From JADLCB01 sp964398315 (GTDB lineage: Bacteria; Planctomycetota; Phycisphaerae; Tepidisphaerales; Tepidisphaeraceae), in NCBI GenBank assembly GCA_964398315.1, contig CAYNMV010000014.1:9202-73201 (forward strand): a DNA stretch of 64,000 bases, written 5' to 3'. Shown one piece after another: positions 46,439 through 55,850 of the stretch. The translations under genes and the position numbers were made by a program. Below the pieces are notes generated by a model, which saw only the letters and a program-made list of their open reading frames with translations, ran no database searches and was not told where the DNA came from. Numbering within the stretch: position 1 is the first letter of the stretch; each line of letters begins with the position of its first letter.

Positions 46439-47878
46439 ATGAACGCGATCATCCTCTCCATCGGTGATGAACTGGTCCTCGGGCAGACGGTGGATACCAA
46501 CAGCGCCTGGCTGTCCCAGCGCCTGGCGGCCATCGGCATCGGCATCGCGGGGCACATCACCGTGTCCGATGACCAGGCCGCCATCGAGCGTGGCATCCGC
46601 GAGGCCGCCGAGACGGCCGATGTGCTGATCATCAGCGGCGGCCTGGGCCCAACCGAAGATGACCTGACCCGCCAGGCCCTGGCCGCCGTGCTGAACGCGC
46701 CGCTGGAACTGGACGATGGCTGGCTCCAGCGCCTGCGCGCGTTCTTCGCACAGCGCGGCCGGCCGATGCCCGAGGCCAATCGAATCCAGGCCATGATCCC
46801 CCGTGGCGCCCGCCTGATCGAGAACACCGCCGGCACCGCCCCGGGGATCTACGCGGAGCTGGATCGGGATTCGGCATCCAGCGCTCAGCATCCGGGCGGG
46901 CGCTGCCGGTTGCCGGTTGCCGGTGGCCAGGCGGGACTGCGAGCGGAAAATGAGCCGAAAGACGAGAGTGCAGCCGGCTCCACCGAGTCGGTGCCCCTGG
47001 ACCCCGCGGCCGCCGCTTCGCTTGGCGCTGGCCGGTCCACAGCGCAGGCATCTCCCTGTCGCATCTTTGCCCTGCCCGGCGTGCCCAAGGAGATGAAGAT
47101 CATGTTCGAGCGGGATGTGCTGCCGGTCCTGCGCGAGCTGGGCGGCGGCGGGGTGATCCTCTCGCGCACGCTGCATACCTTCGGACTGGGGGAGAGCAAC
47201 GTGGCCGAGTTGCTGGGCCCGCTTATGCAGCGCGGCCGCAATCCATCCGTGGGCACGACCGTCTCGCAGGGGATCGTGTCGTTGCGCATCAACGCCCGGT
47301 TCGACTCGCCCGATCTGGCCGAGCGGGAACTGGCCGCCACCGAGGCCGCCTGTCGTGCGATACTGGGGGACCTGGTGTTTGGGGCGGATGGTGAGCAACT
47401 GGCCGAGGTGGTGGGGCGGATGCTCCAGCAGCGCAGGCAGACGGTGGCCACCGCCGAATCCTGCACCGGCGGCCTGCTGGCCAAGCTGCTGACCGACACC
47501 GCCGGCAGCAGCGAGTGGTTCGGGTTCGGCTGGATTACCTATGCCAATGCGGCGAAAGTGGCGCAACTGGGCGTGCCCGAGGCGGTGCTGGCCGAGCACG
47601 GCGCTGTCAGCGAACCGGTGGTGCGTGCCATGGCCGAAGGCGCCCGCCGGCTGGCGCAGTCCGACTATGCCCTGGCCGTCTCCGGCATCGCCGGCCCGGG
47701 CGGCGGCACCCCCGACAAGCCGGTGGGCATGGTGTGTATCGCCCTGGCCAGCGCTGAGGGAACCAGCGCCCGCACGTTTCACTTCTCCGGCGATCGAGAA
47801 ATGGTCCGCGATCGCAGCGCGAAGATGGCGCTGACCATGCTGCGCTATCACCTGCTCGGCCAGCGGCTGCCCGGCTGA
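46439..47878 (+). CDS. cinA: CinA: nicotinamide-nucleotide amidohydrolase family
   Basis: CinA recycles damaged pyridine nucleotides: the C-terminal domain deamidates NMN and the N-terminal COG1058 domain acts on ADP-ribose-type substrates. From MNAIILSIGDELVLGQ the protein has 479 residues. The N-terminal domain has ISGGLGPTEDDLTRQ; the C-terminal has TVATAESCTGGLLAKLL and SGIAGPGGGTPDKPVG. An insert of about 60 residues of low complexity (bases about 46865-47060) interrupts the first domain between GTAPGIYAE and FALPGVPKEM, which are normally close. TACAAT lies 12 bases before the start. Confidence 0.92.
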   Translation: MNAIILSIGDELVLGQTVDTNSAWLSQRLAAIGIGIAGHITVSDDQAAIERGIREAAETADVLIISGGLGPTEDDLTRQALAAVLNAPLELDDGWLQRLRAFFAQRGRPMPEANRIQAMIPRGARLIENTAGTAPGIYAELDRDSASSAQHPGGRCRLPVAGGQAGLRAENEPKDESAAGSTESVPLDPAAAASLGAGRSTAQASPCRIFALPGVPKEMKIMFERDVLPVLRELGGGGVILSRTLHTFGLGESNVAELLGPLMQRGRNPSVGTTVSQGIVSLRINARFDSPDLAERELAATEAACRAILGDLVFGADGEQLAEVVGRMLQQRRQTVATAESCTGGLLAKLLTDTAGSSEWFGFGWITYANAAKVAQLGVPEAVLAEHGAVSEPVVRAMAEGARRLAQSDYALAVSGIAGPGGGTPDKPVGMVCIALASAEGTSARTFHFSGDREMVRDRSAKMALTMLRYHLLGQRLPG

Positions 47879-48055
47879 TCCCATTGCGTCGTGGTCAGGG
47901 GATGAGCCGGCAATATTGTCGCGGCCCGTGGCGGCCCATCCCGCCAAAGCAGCCCCATCCTGTTCCGGCATGACGATTGCGGTGGGGTACACGCCGACCG
48001 GCGGCACGGCGCTGCCGGCGGATTCCCAGGTACCCCTCGTTTGAAGGAGATCGTT

Positions 48056-48553
48056 ATGCAGTTGCAAAGCCTCCAGGATCTGTTCGTGGACAACCTCAAG
48101 GACCTGTACAACGCCGAGAAGCAGCTGCTGCGCGCCCTGCCGAAGATGGCCAAGGCCGCAGGCAATGATGAGCTGCGCAGCGCGTTCGAGAACCACGCGG
48201 AAGAGACCAAGATGCAGGTCGAGCGGCTGGAGCAGATCTTCGAGCGCCTTGGCAAGCGCGCTGCCGGCAAGACCTGCAAGGCGATGCAGGGGCTGATCGA
48301 GGAGAACAAGGAACTGCTGGAGGAGGATGCCGAGCAGGATGTGCTGGATGCCGGCATGATCGTCGGCGCCCAGAAGGTCGAGCATTACGAGATTGCCGGT
48401 TATGGCTCGGTTGTCGAGTTCGCCAAGCTGCTGGGCGACAAGGAATCGGCCCGGCTGCTGGCCCAGACACTCGATGAGGAAGAGAAAGCCGACAAGCTGC
48501 TGACCCGGCTGGCGCGCAAGTCCATCAATGTCCAGGCGCAGAGCGATGCCTGA
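48056..48553 (+). CDS. YciE/YciF-like ferritin-fold stress protein (DUF892)
   Basis: A 165-residue all-helical protein of the YciE/YciF family, four-helix bundles of the ferritin superfamily that bind a dimetal site. Family landmarks include LFVDNLKDLYNAEKQLLRAL near the N-terminus and LDAGMIVGAQKVEHYEIAGYG. Such proteins are induced by osmotic or oxidative stress and may be ferroxidases. The start at 48056 has GAAGGAG 6 bases ahead; an in-frame ATG at 48041 is rejected because it precedes that site. It converges on coaX. Confidence 0.9.
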   Translation: MQLQSLQDLFVDNLKDLYNAEKQLLRALPKMAKAAGNDELRSAFENHAEETKMQVERLEQIFERLGKRAAGKTCKAMQGLIEENKELLEEDAEQDVLDAGMIVGAQKVEHYEIAGYGSVVEFAKLLGDKESARLLAQTLDEEEKADKLLTRLARKSINVQAQSDA

Positions 48554-48666
48554 TGCCGGCAGGATCATCCCCGGCAGGATGGCTGCCCCTGCTCAGTGAG
48601 GGCAGGCGGGCATGGGCAGAGCGAGCGCACGCCCCATGCTTTGTCCCGGCACGCTGAGCCAAGGCA

Positions 48667-48707
48667 AACATGGCCGAATGTCGCCCCGATCGACATTCGG
48701 CCATGTT
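48667..48707. terminator. Perfect 17-bp hairpin between yciF-like gene and coaX
   Basis: Arms 48667-48683 and 48691-48707 pair perfectly, with a 7-base loop and no U tract on either strand. Placed between converging genes, it probably terminates both. Confidence 0.6.
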
Positions 48708-48761
48708 CGCTGTCTTACTCTGCATTCGGTATCGTCCTGCGCGCGTTCCACAGCGCCTTCT

Positions 48762-49535
48762 TTATGTCCCATGCTTGATATGGTGATCGGCGTAGGCCAG
48801 GGCGATGCCGTAGAGGGTCAGGTCGGGGCTGATGGCGTGGACCAGTTCCCAGTTCTCGAACAGGGTCTGGGCATCGCCGCCGGTGGCGATCAGGTCGGGC
48901 CAGTCTCCCAGTTCAGTGGCGTAGTTCTCGACCAGCTCCTTGACCATGCCGCGGATACCGTGATAGGCGCCGTGCAGCATCGCCTGGTGGGTGTTCTGGC
49001 CGAACGGCTTGTCGGGGATGGCGAAATCCACCTTCGGCAACTGCGCGGTCTTCTCGTGCAGGGCGTCGAGCATCATGCCGGCGCCCGGGGCGATCGCACC
49101 GCCGAGGAACTCCCCGGCATCGTTGCAGACATCGACCGTGATGGCCGTGCCGGCATCGACCACCACGCACGCCTTCTGCATCTGCTCGTAGGCCGCCGCC
49201 ACGTTCAGGATGCGATCCAGTCCGGTCTGTTCGGGTGCATCGGTCCGCACCTTGATCGGCAGATCCAGGTCCCGGCCTACCCATTCCACCTTTCTGCCTG
49301 TCACCTGCTGGACGATCTGCCCAAGCGGCTCATCCAGATCGGGATTGACCGATGCCCCGGCCACGCCGGGATCAGGCTGCTTGGCGATGCGCATCCACGC
49401 CTGCTCGATGGCGCCAGACCAGTCGGCCCGCCGGTCGTGGCCCACGCGGTTGACATACTTCAACTCGCCGGCCTCGAACACGCCAATCGCCAGCCGGGAA
49501 TTGCCCACATTGAGCACGAGAAGGTTGATATCCAT
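48762..49535 (-). CDS. coaX: Type III pantothenate kinase
   Basis: CoaX phosphorylates pantothenate in the first step of coenzyme A synthesis. The 257 residues fit the ASKHA-fold family: LLVLNVGNSRLAIGVF (phosphate 1), TGLDRILNVAAAY, VVDAGTAITVDV (phosphate 2) and GGAIAPGAGMMLDAL. The catalytic Asp in GLDR is present. TATGAT lies 6 bases before the ATG, so translation may be leaderless. Confidence 0.94.
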   Translation of the reverse strand: MDINLLVLNVGNSRLAIGVFEAGELKYVNRVGHDRRADWSGAIEQAWMRIAKQPDPGVAGASVNPDLDEPLGQIVQQVTGRKVEWVGRDLDLPIKVRTDAPEQTGLDRILNVAAAYEQMQKACVVVDAGTAITVDVCNDAGEFLGGAIAPGAGMMLDALHEKTAQLPKVDFAIPDKPFGQNTHQAMLHGAYHGIRGMVKELVENYATELGDWPDLIATGGDAQTLFENWELVHAISPDLTLYGIALAYADHHIKHGT

Positions 49536-49541
49536 GGCCTC

Positions 49542-49569
49542 ATCATAGTGCGGCCGGGGCAGGGGTCGA
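49542..49569 (-). promoter_or_regulatory. Promoter for a leaderless coaX mRNA
   Basis: On the minus strand TCGACC (49569-49564), a 16-base spacer and TATGAT (49547-49542), ending 6 bases before the coaX ATG. Confidence 0.45.
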
Positions 49570-49743
49570 AAGGGACGGGATCGCGGGCACCGCCGAGAAT
49601 AGCTGGCGCTGAATAAGCTCAGGCGTTACAACCCGGCGGCACGTCCGATATACTGCGAAAACGCCATCCGAATCCGGAAGCCCGCACCGCGCGGCAACCC
49701 GGCGGAGGTCAAGTCTCACATCAGGGAAATGAAAGGGAATGCC

Positions 49744-52362
49744 ATGCCGTCGTCCAAGCGCCACAGCGACTGCCTGCATCGCGTCATTGAACCCCTGGAA
49801 AAACGCCTGCTTTTCGCCGCCGGCGATCTGCTGGATGATTTTGGTACCGGCGGCCGGGTCCTGGCCGATGCCGGCGCCGATGAAGCGGCCACGCAAATGC
49901 TCATCCAGGCCAACGGGCGTATCCTCGTTGGCGGTACCTCCAACGGCAACTTCGCCATCGCCCGCTTCACCGCCGACGGCGGCCTTGATACCGCCTGGGG
50001 CGGTGATGGCACCGTCGTCACCGACTTCGGCGGAATCGACATCCTGCAGGGCCTGGCCCAGCAGCCGGACGGCCGGATTCTCGCCGTCGGCACCTCCGGC
50101 GGGGAGGCGGTCGTTGCCCGCTACCTGCCCGATGGCACCCTCGACACCACCTTTGACAGCGATGGCCTGCTGACCCTGGATGACCTGGTCAGTGGCGGCG
50201 GTATCGTGGCCGCGCCGGACAACACCATCCTTGTCGCCGGCACCACCGCCACCGGCGAACATGGCCTGGTGCGCCTTACTGTCACCGGTGCAATTGACGA
50301 AGACTACGGCACCGATGGCCTTGCCACCTCCACCTTTGGCACCCCCGTAACGGCCAATGATGTGCTCCTCCAGCCCGATGGGCGCGCGGTGGTGGTCGGC
50401 GGCGGGGGGCCAGGCGTGACCCTCTCACGCTTCACCCCCAGCGGCACCCAGGATCCGACCTTCGGGACCGGCGGTGAGGCCAGCGCCCCCGGCGGCGTGG
50501 GCCGTGCCATCGTCCGTCAGCCCGATGGGCGGTACCTCGTCGTCGGCGATAACGGCGCTGATGCACTGATCATGCGCTTCAACGCCGGCGGTGCGACCGA
50601 TATCACCTTTGGGACAGGGGGGCGCATCATCCGCGATTTCGCCGGGGCGGATCGCGCCCAGGATGTCGTGCTCCAGGGCAGCCGCATCCTCGTCGTCGGC
50701 ACGCAGAACTTCGGCACCGCCGCCAGCCGGCTGTTCCTCATGCGCCTGACCGGCGGCGGCGCTCCCGATGCCGCCTTTGGCGACAACGGCGTGGCCGTCA
50801 CCGGTGGCAATGCAACCGAATCGGGCGTTGGCGTGGCCATCACGGGCAGCACCATCTACGTCGGCGGCGATTTCGGCATGACCGGCGACCTGGCCGCCTG
50901 GGCCTTCGACGGGTCGATTGCCAGCGGCGGGGGTGGTGGCGGCGGTGGAACCGACACCCTGCCGCCTACTGCCCGGCTCGTCGCCCAGGACATGGATACG
51001 CCACAGGGCTTCCTCTATACGTTCGATGTCATCTATGATGACAACACCGCCATCCTCCGGAGCACCATCGGCGACAACGACATCATCGTCCGTGGGCCCA
51101 ATGGCTTCGAGCAGGAAGCTCAACTGGTCAATGTCAGCCATTTCGGCAACGCCGCGCCGATCACCGCTACCTACCAGATCATCGCCCCCGGCGGGGCATG
51201 GGATCCCGCCGACCAGGGCGTGTATACCGTGATCCTCAACGGCGCACCCCGCGGCGTCAGCGACGTTCGCGGCAACTATGCCGCCGGCGCATCGCTGGGA
51301 ACCTTCCGCGTTGGCGGCGGCATCGTCGGGGAGATTTTCCGCGGCACACCCGGCAACGATGTCATCGACATCCGCCAGAGCGGCGGGAGCTTCATCATCG
51401 TCCGCAACGGCCAGACCACCGTGCTGCCGTTCAGCTCGCGCCTCAATGTCTTCGGGTTTGAAGGCAACGACATCATCACTGTCGATGACAGCGTGACCGC
51501 CGATGTCCACATCGATGGCGGTGCCGGCAACGACACCATCACCGGCGGCCGGGGCAACGATGTGCTGACTGGCGGCGAGGGGCATGATCGCCTGATCGGC
51601 CGCGGCGGCGACGACCGCTACGTCTTCACCGATGCGCTTTCCTTCCAGATCGACACCGTTGTCGAGCGGGAGGGAGAGGGTGTGGATACCCTCGACTTCT
51701 CCGCCCTGAACACCCGCGTGTGGGCGGATCTGACCCAGCCGATCATCCCCATCTCACACTATCTGCGCCACGTGGCGCCCGGCTTCCGCGGCGCGTTTGC
51801 CTTCTTCGAGAACGTCCTGGGCGGCATGCAGAATGACACGCTCATCGGCAACGATGCCGACAACACCCTCGACGGCGGTCCGGGCAACGATGTGCTGATC
51901 GGCGGTCGTGGCAGCGACCACCTGATCGGTGGCTTCGGCGATGATCGTTACGTCTTCACCGAAACGACGGATGTCGAGCGCGACATCATTACCGAAAACG
52001 CCGGCCAGGGCACGGCCGATATCCTCGATTTCACCCAGATGGCAACCGGCGTGCTGGTGGACATGCCGCGCAATGTGGCGTGGCATCCCGGCCGGCATAT
52101 CCCCGGGATCCAGTTTATCGAGATCGCCTGGGGTGGAAGCGGCAACGACTACATGATTGCCGGCAACCAGGCGGTGCGCTTCACCGGCGGGGCGGGGGAT
52201 GATGTGCTGATCGGCAGCGCCTTCGATGATCAGCTCTCCGGCGGCACCGGCAATGACCTGCTGCTGGGCCTCGGCGGCCGCGATACCTTCGTCTTCTTCC
52301 GCCGTAACATCCTGGCAGAAGAAGACCGCTTCGACTGGACGCCAGAGGACATCGTCATCTAG
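49744..52362 (+). CDS. Large exported delta-60/RTX calcium-binding protein
   Basis: An 872-residue protein starting at 49744 behind AAAGGGA (an ATG at 49729 is in frame). The planctomycete N-terminal motif reads IEPLEKRLLFAAG. Residues about 25-390 are delta-60 repeats (pattern QPDGRILAVG...ARY...DGTLDTTFDSDG), predicted to form a propeller. A beta-sandwich linker follows, then RTX nonapeptide repeats in three blocks (GGAGNDTITGGRGND, GGPGNDVLIGGRGSD and GGAGDDVLIGSAFDD) that bind calcium and fold outside the cell. RTX ends usually signal type I secretion, but the N-terminal motif suggests another route. Likely an adhesin or surface-layer protein. Confidence 0.82.
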   Translation: MPSSKRHSDCLHRVIEPLEKRLLFAAGDLLDDFGTGGRVLADAGADEAATQMLIQANGRILVGGTSNGNFAIARFTADGGLDTAWGGDGTVVTDFGGIDILQGLAQQPDGRILAVGTSGGEAVVARYLPDGTLDTTFDSDGLLTLDDLVSGGGIVAAPDNTILVAGTTATGEHGLVRLTVTGAIDEDYGTDGLATSTFGTPVTANDVLLQPDGRAVVVGGGGPGVTLSRFTPSGTQDPTFGTGGEASAPGGVGRAIVRQPDGRYLVVGDNGADALIMRFNAGGATDITFGTGGRIIRDFAGADRAQDVVLQGSRILVVGTQNFGTAASRLFLMRLTGGGAPDAAFGDNGVAVTGGNATESGVGVAITGSTIYVGGDFGMTGDLAAWAFDGSIASGGGGGGGGTDTLPPTARLVAQDMDTPQGFLYTFDVIYDDNTAILRSTIGDNDIIVRGPNGFEQEAQLVNVSHFGNAAPITATYQIIAPGGAWDPADQGVYTVILNGAPRGVSDVRGNYAAGASLGTFRVGGGIVGEIFRGTPGNDVIDIRQSGGSFIIVRNGQTTVLPFSSRLNVFGFEGNDIITVDDSVTADVHIDGGAGNDTITGGRGNDVLTGGEGHDRLIGRGGDDRYVFTDALSFQIDTVVEREGEGVDTLDFSALNTRVWADLTQPIIPISHYLRHVAPGFRGAFAFFENVLGGMQNDTLIGNDADNTLDGGPGNDVLIGGRGSDHLIGGFGDDRYVFTETTDVERDIITENAGQGTADILDFTQMATGVLVDMPRNVAWHPGRHIPGIQFIEIAWGGSGNDYMIAGNQAVRFTGGAGDDVLIGSAFDDQLSGGTGNDLLLGLGGRDTFVFFRRNILAEEDRFDWTPEDIVI

Positions 52363-52420
52363 GCACGGGTGGCCCTCTCGCGCTTCTCTGTCACGAGGAT
52401 GGCCGCCGGCGTGATTCCTC

Positions 52421-52460
52421 CAGTCTCGCAGGGCAGGCAACCGCCTGCCCTGCGAGACTG
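52421..52460. terminator. Perfect 17-bp hairpin between RTX gene and hemW
   Basis: Arms 52421-52437 and 52444-52460 are perfectly complementary with a 6-base loop. There is no U tract. It separates two converging genes and probably terminates both. Confidence 0.6.
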
Positions 52461-52498
52461 TGCCTTTCAGCCATCACCCTTGCAGCTTTCTGTCAACC

Positions 52499-53785
52499 TC
52501 ATTCATCCGCCAGCAGGAACTCCGCGGAGATGGCATCCGCGACATTCAGACCGCGCTCGGTAAGCGTGAGGCGCTCGCTATTGGCCTCCACCAGGCCAAC
52601 GCGGCTGAGCTGATCAATCTGGGCGGCGTAGATCTCGCGGGCATCGAGGCCGGTGCGGGCCTGGAAAGTGTCAAATTGCAGCCCCTCGCTGAGGCGCAGC
52701 AGCAGCATCGCCAGTTCGCCAGCCCGTCGGCGCGGTGACAGGTGCTCGTATTCATCAACCGGCAACTGGCCGGCATCGATGGCCTTTTCCCATTCACCCA
52801 GGTGGCCGCGGTTCTTCCAGCGGTGGCCCTGCACGTGCGAAGCGCCGGACGGCCCGAAAGCGATGTAATCGCCCCCATGCCAGTAGACCAGGTTGTGCTG
52901 GCACTCGGCTCCCGGCCGGGCGTAGTTGCTCACCTCATACGCCGGCAGCCCGGCCTCCTTCAGCTTCCGGCGGGTGTAGTGGAGCATTTGCAGTTCCAGC
53001 TCATCCTCGGCCGCGATCAGGCGGCCCAGGCGCTTCTTGACCGCAATCGGCGTGTTCAGCTCATAGATCAGTCCGTAACAGGACAGGTGCTCGGTGTTGA
53101 GGGCAATTGCCTGCTCGAGGTTGGCAGTCCAGCGATCGAACGTCTGGCCGGGGATGGCGTAGATCAGGTCGATGTTGAGGCGCGTGAATCCGGCTTGCCG
53201 CGCCAGGTCAAGACTGCGGGCCACATCGTCGGGGTCGTGATGGCGTTCGAGAACAGCCAGTTCCTGCCGGTCAAACGACTGGGCGCCGAAGCTGAGACGG
53301 TTGACGCCCATCTCGCGGAGCATGGCGCAGTATTCCAGCGAGACGGTGGCCGGATTGCACTCAATGGTCCATTCCTCCAAGCCGGACAGGTCAAACCCCT
53401 CGCGCAGGCCGGCTAGTAACCGCTGCATGGCATCGAGCGGGAGAAGGCTGGGCGTGCCGCCGCCAAAGAAAATCGTGCGGGGACGCAGGCTGGGGCCGGC
53501 TGGATGAATCGGGCGCGTCGGCAGGGTGGGATCGGGGTGGTCCGGCTCTCTTGCAGGATAACGGGCTGCGGGCCGGCCGATCCACAGTTCCGCCTCGCGG
53601 AGGATGCGATCGACGAAGGCGATCATGCGCTGCTGGCTCTGGCGCGTGATGCTGTAGAAGTCGCAGTAGTGGCACTTGTGGAAGCAGAACGGCACATGCA
53701 CGTACAGCGCCGGCACGACCACGGCAGGCAGAACAGCCGGGGTCAGGGCGGCGGGAGCAAACTGGTGAAGCGGGATGGCGGTCAC
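52499..53785 (-). CDS. hemW: HemW-like radical SAM protein (heme chaperone)
   Basis: A 428-residue radical SAM protein. Cys34, Cys38 and Cys41 in PFCFHKCHYCDFYS form the CxxxCxxC site for the 4Fe-4S cluster; FFGGGTPSLL follows as the SAM-binding segment. HemW binds heme and delivers it to respiratory enzymes; older annotations call it oxygen-independent coproporphyrinogen oxidase, but HemN-specific residues are not apparent. The start is GTG at 53785, placed 7 bases after TACCAT. Confidence 0.9.
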   Translation of the reverse strand: MTAIPLHQFAPAALTPAVLPAVVVPALYVHVPFCFHKCHYCDFYSITRQSQQRMIAFVDRILREAELWIGRPAARYPAREPDHPDPTLPTRPIHPAGPSLRPRTIFFGGGTPSLLPLDAMQRLLAGLREGFDLSGLEEWTIECNPATVSLEYCAMLREMGVNRLSFGAQSFDRQELAVLERHHDPDDVARSLDLARQAGFTRLNIDLIYAIPGQTFDRWTANLEQAIALNTEHLSCYGLIYELNTPIAVKKRLGRLIAAEDELELQMLHYTRRKLKEAGLPAYEVSNYARPGAECQHNLVYWHGGDYIAFGPSGASHVQGHRWKNRGHLGEWEKAIDAGQLPVDEYEHLSPRRRAGELAMLLLRLSEGLQFDTFQARTGLDAREIYAAQIDQLSRVGLVEANSERLTLTERGLNVADAISAEFLLADE

Positions 53786-53792
53786 AGAACCA

Positions 53793-53821
53793 ATGGTAGC
53801 CCTGCCGTAGCGCGGTGTCGC
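53793..53821 (-). promoter_or_regulatory. Promoter for a leaderless hemW mRNA
   Basis: On the minus strand GCGACA (53821-53816), a 17-base spacer and TACCAT (53798-53793), ending 7 bases before the GTG start of hemW. Confidence 0.4.
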
Positions 53822-53889
53822 GGCCGCGGCTGGGCATGGACAGCCTGGAACCTGCGTTACGACCGGCGCAAGGGATGGGTCGCCTGCGA

Positions 53890-55545
53890 TCAGGCGGCGG
53901 AGAGGGTATCGGGAACATGCTGCGCTGGACGAGCTGGCAGATCGACCTGGACCGGCTGAGCGGGGCTGTCGGCAGGACGGGCGCTGCGCAGGCGCAGGCG
54001 GGCGAGCTTGGCGGCGGCTTCGTCGATGCGCTCGATCTCCTGGCCGAGCTTTGAGCGGCTGGCATTCACCAGTTGCTCAACCCGCTCGCTGAGCCGGCTC
54101 TCCAGGCCCTGGGTGAGCGTGCGGGCTTCCTGTTCCCAGCGCCGCAGGTGCTGATTGATCTCGCTTTCGACATCCCGCACCAGCGCTGCCGTGCGCGGGC
54201 GCAACTCCTCGATCTTCATCACGAGCTGGCTTTCACCCTGCTCGATGCGGGCGGTGGCGTGGTTCAGCAGTGCACCGATGCGCTGCTCGACGGCCTCCTG
54301 TGTCTGCTCGAGCATCACCTGTGCCTGCGGCCGAAGGTTGCGCAGGCGGGTGATCAACTGCTGCTCGATCAGGTCAACCGTCTGCTCGCCGGTGCTGCGC
54401 AGCTCGACGATCCGGCCGTGCAGGTTCGATTCGATGGCCTGGAGCAGGGCCGATACCTGGCGATCGAAGGCTTCGCGGGCATCGTCGATCTGGCTGAGGA
54501 TGGGGCGGACATCGATGCGCGCCTGCTGGGCGATCGACTCCACCTGCTGCTGCACGCTGCGCTTGACCGCATCAACCGCCTGGCGGGCGTGTGCCTGCAC
54601 CTGCTGTTCGGCAGTGGTGATCCGCTGTTCGGCCTGTGTCATCGCCAGATCCAATGCGCGCTCGATCTGCTGGGTCATGGCGGCCACCTGGCCATTGGCG
54701 GCATTGGCGATTTCCATCATCCGCGCTTCGTGGGCGCGGAGATCCTCGCTGAGTTGCCGGCGGATCGGTTCGGCCAGCGACTGTGCCTGGATTTTGGCCC
54801 GTTCCAGCGACTGCTGAAGGCGGGTATGCAGGCCGTCGGTCAGTTCGGTGGTCAGGTCGCGCGCCTGGCCGATGCAGGTGCGCATCTGCTCGACAATGCG
54901 ATCGGCTTCTGCGCGGACGCTGTCCAGCTCATGTTCCGCCTGCTCGGCCAGCGTGCGGGCAAGGGCCGCCAGCGCCTCGCGCGCCTGGGCGGCATGGGTG
55001 TCGAGCAGGTGCCTGGATTGCTCGGCGGCATTGGCCAGCGCGCTCTCGTGGTCCCGGGTGCGGGCGGCGAGCTGCGATTCGTGTTCACCGATCCACCGCG
55101 CGAGCTGGGCCTGGTGATCGTTCAGGCCGGTGGCCAGGTGGTTGGCGATGGCCTCGCGCGCCTGATCCTGCAACTGGGCAGAGGTTTCAAGCAGGCTGGC
55201 CTGGGCCTGCTCGGCAGTGGCTTGCACCTGCTGCTGGACCGGCTCGATCAGCCGCGAAACCTGTACGCGGGCCTCCTGCACCAGATCATTGACCACCCCG
55301 GCCGCCCCATCGCGCAGGTGGGGGATCTGGGCGATGATGGGCGAAAGCTCCGCCGTGTTCTTCCGCAGGTTTTCCAGCAGGGTCTTGAGGTTTTCCTCAG
55401 CCCGGACCAGGAACTCAGCGCGGGCAGCCAGCCGCGCCTCCAGCTCTTTTGCCTCCTCGATCCGGCGGGCAACGGCCTTGTCGATCAGGGCGAGACGCGC
55501 TGCCTGCTCGGGCAGGGTGGGAAGGGGCGAGTTGGGCTGGGACAT
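53890..55545 (-). CDS. Long coiled-coil protein, unknown
   Basis: About 551 residues from the ATG at 55545 (MSQPNSPLPTLPEQ), with GGAG 8 bases ahead; an ATG at 55578 extends it. Almost the whole protein is helical, with heptad-like spacing of Leu/Ile/Ala and very high Gln, Glu, Arg and Ala content (HARQAVDAVKRSVQQQVESI). No membrane segment or signal peptide is seen. Similar Gln/Ala-rich rods occur in cytoskeletal, SMC-like and methyl-accepting proteins, but no head domain is present. The C-terminal 40 residues are proline-rich and probably flexible. Function unknown; a cytoplasmic scaffold is a guess. Confidence 0.7.
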   Translation of the reverse strand: MSQPNSPLPTLPEQAARLALIDKAVARRIEEAKELEARLAARAEFLVRAEENLKTLLENLRKNTAELSPIIAQIPHLRDGAAGVVNDLVQEARVQVSRLIEPVQQQVQATAEQAQASLLETSAQLQDQAREAIANHLATGLNDHQAQLARWIGEHESQLAARTRDHESALANAAEQSRHLLDTHAAQAREALAALARTLAEQAEHELDSVRAEADRIVEQMRTCIGQARDLTTELTDGLHTRLQQSLERAKIQAQSLAEPIRRQLSEDLRAHEARMMEIANAANGQVAAMTQQIERALDLAMTQAEQRITTAEQQVQAHARQAVDAVKRSVQQQVESIAQQARIDVRPILSQIDDAREAFDRQVSALLQAIESNLHGRIVELRSTGEQTVDLIEQQLITRLRNLRPQAQVMLEQTQEAVEQRIGALLNHATARIEQGESQLVMKIEELRPRTAALVRDVESEINQHLRRWEQEARTLTQGLESRLSERVEQLVNASRSKLGQEIERIDEAAAKLARLRLRSARPADSPAQPVQVDLPARPAQHVPDTLSAA

Positions 55546-55850
55546 GACGCTGGCTCCGATAATATCGCGGTCCAGCATTCATCATCGGCGAATTGGCCGG
55601 CGAAGGATAAACGGAAGTGAGGGGGGGCACGCCGGGGGTGGACGGCGCAGCGGCCAGCGTGTGGCGCCTGGGCGGCCACGCGGTGGATTTACAGCGCGAA
55701 CAGGCTGAGCAGGCGCGCACTGCCGCTTGAGCCGCCACGGGCCGCACGGCGCGCCGCACCCGAAACAGATGTCCCCCTGGGCTGGGTTGTTGCGAGGTTG
55801 CGGATCCCTCCAGACCTTGCTGCCTCCACTGACAATGGGCTGCCTTCCGC
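55546..55850. other. Intergenic stretch of about 305 bases
   Basis: Between the coiled-coil gene and the gene ending at 55851. It is very GC-rich. A minus-strand frame with FGCGAPCGP lacks a ribosome site and family match. A short GCGGAAGGCAGCCC string recalls the SRP RNA apical motif but is incomplete. Nothing is called here. Confidence 0.4.

Noticed and set aside
46061..48568. Long minus-strand open frame of 835 codons
   Set aside because: Most of it is the antisense shadow of cinA and the yciF-like gene, which have clear families. Only the last 89 codons (46061-46330) look like a real membrane protein.
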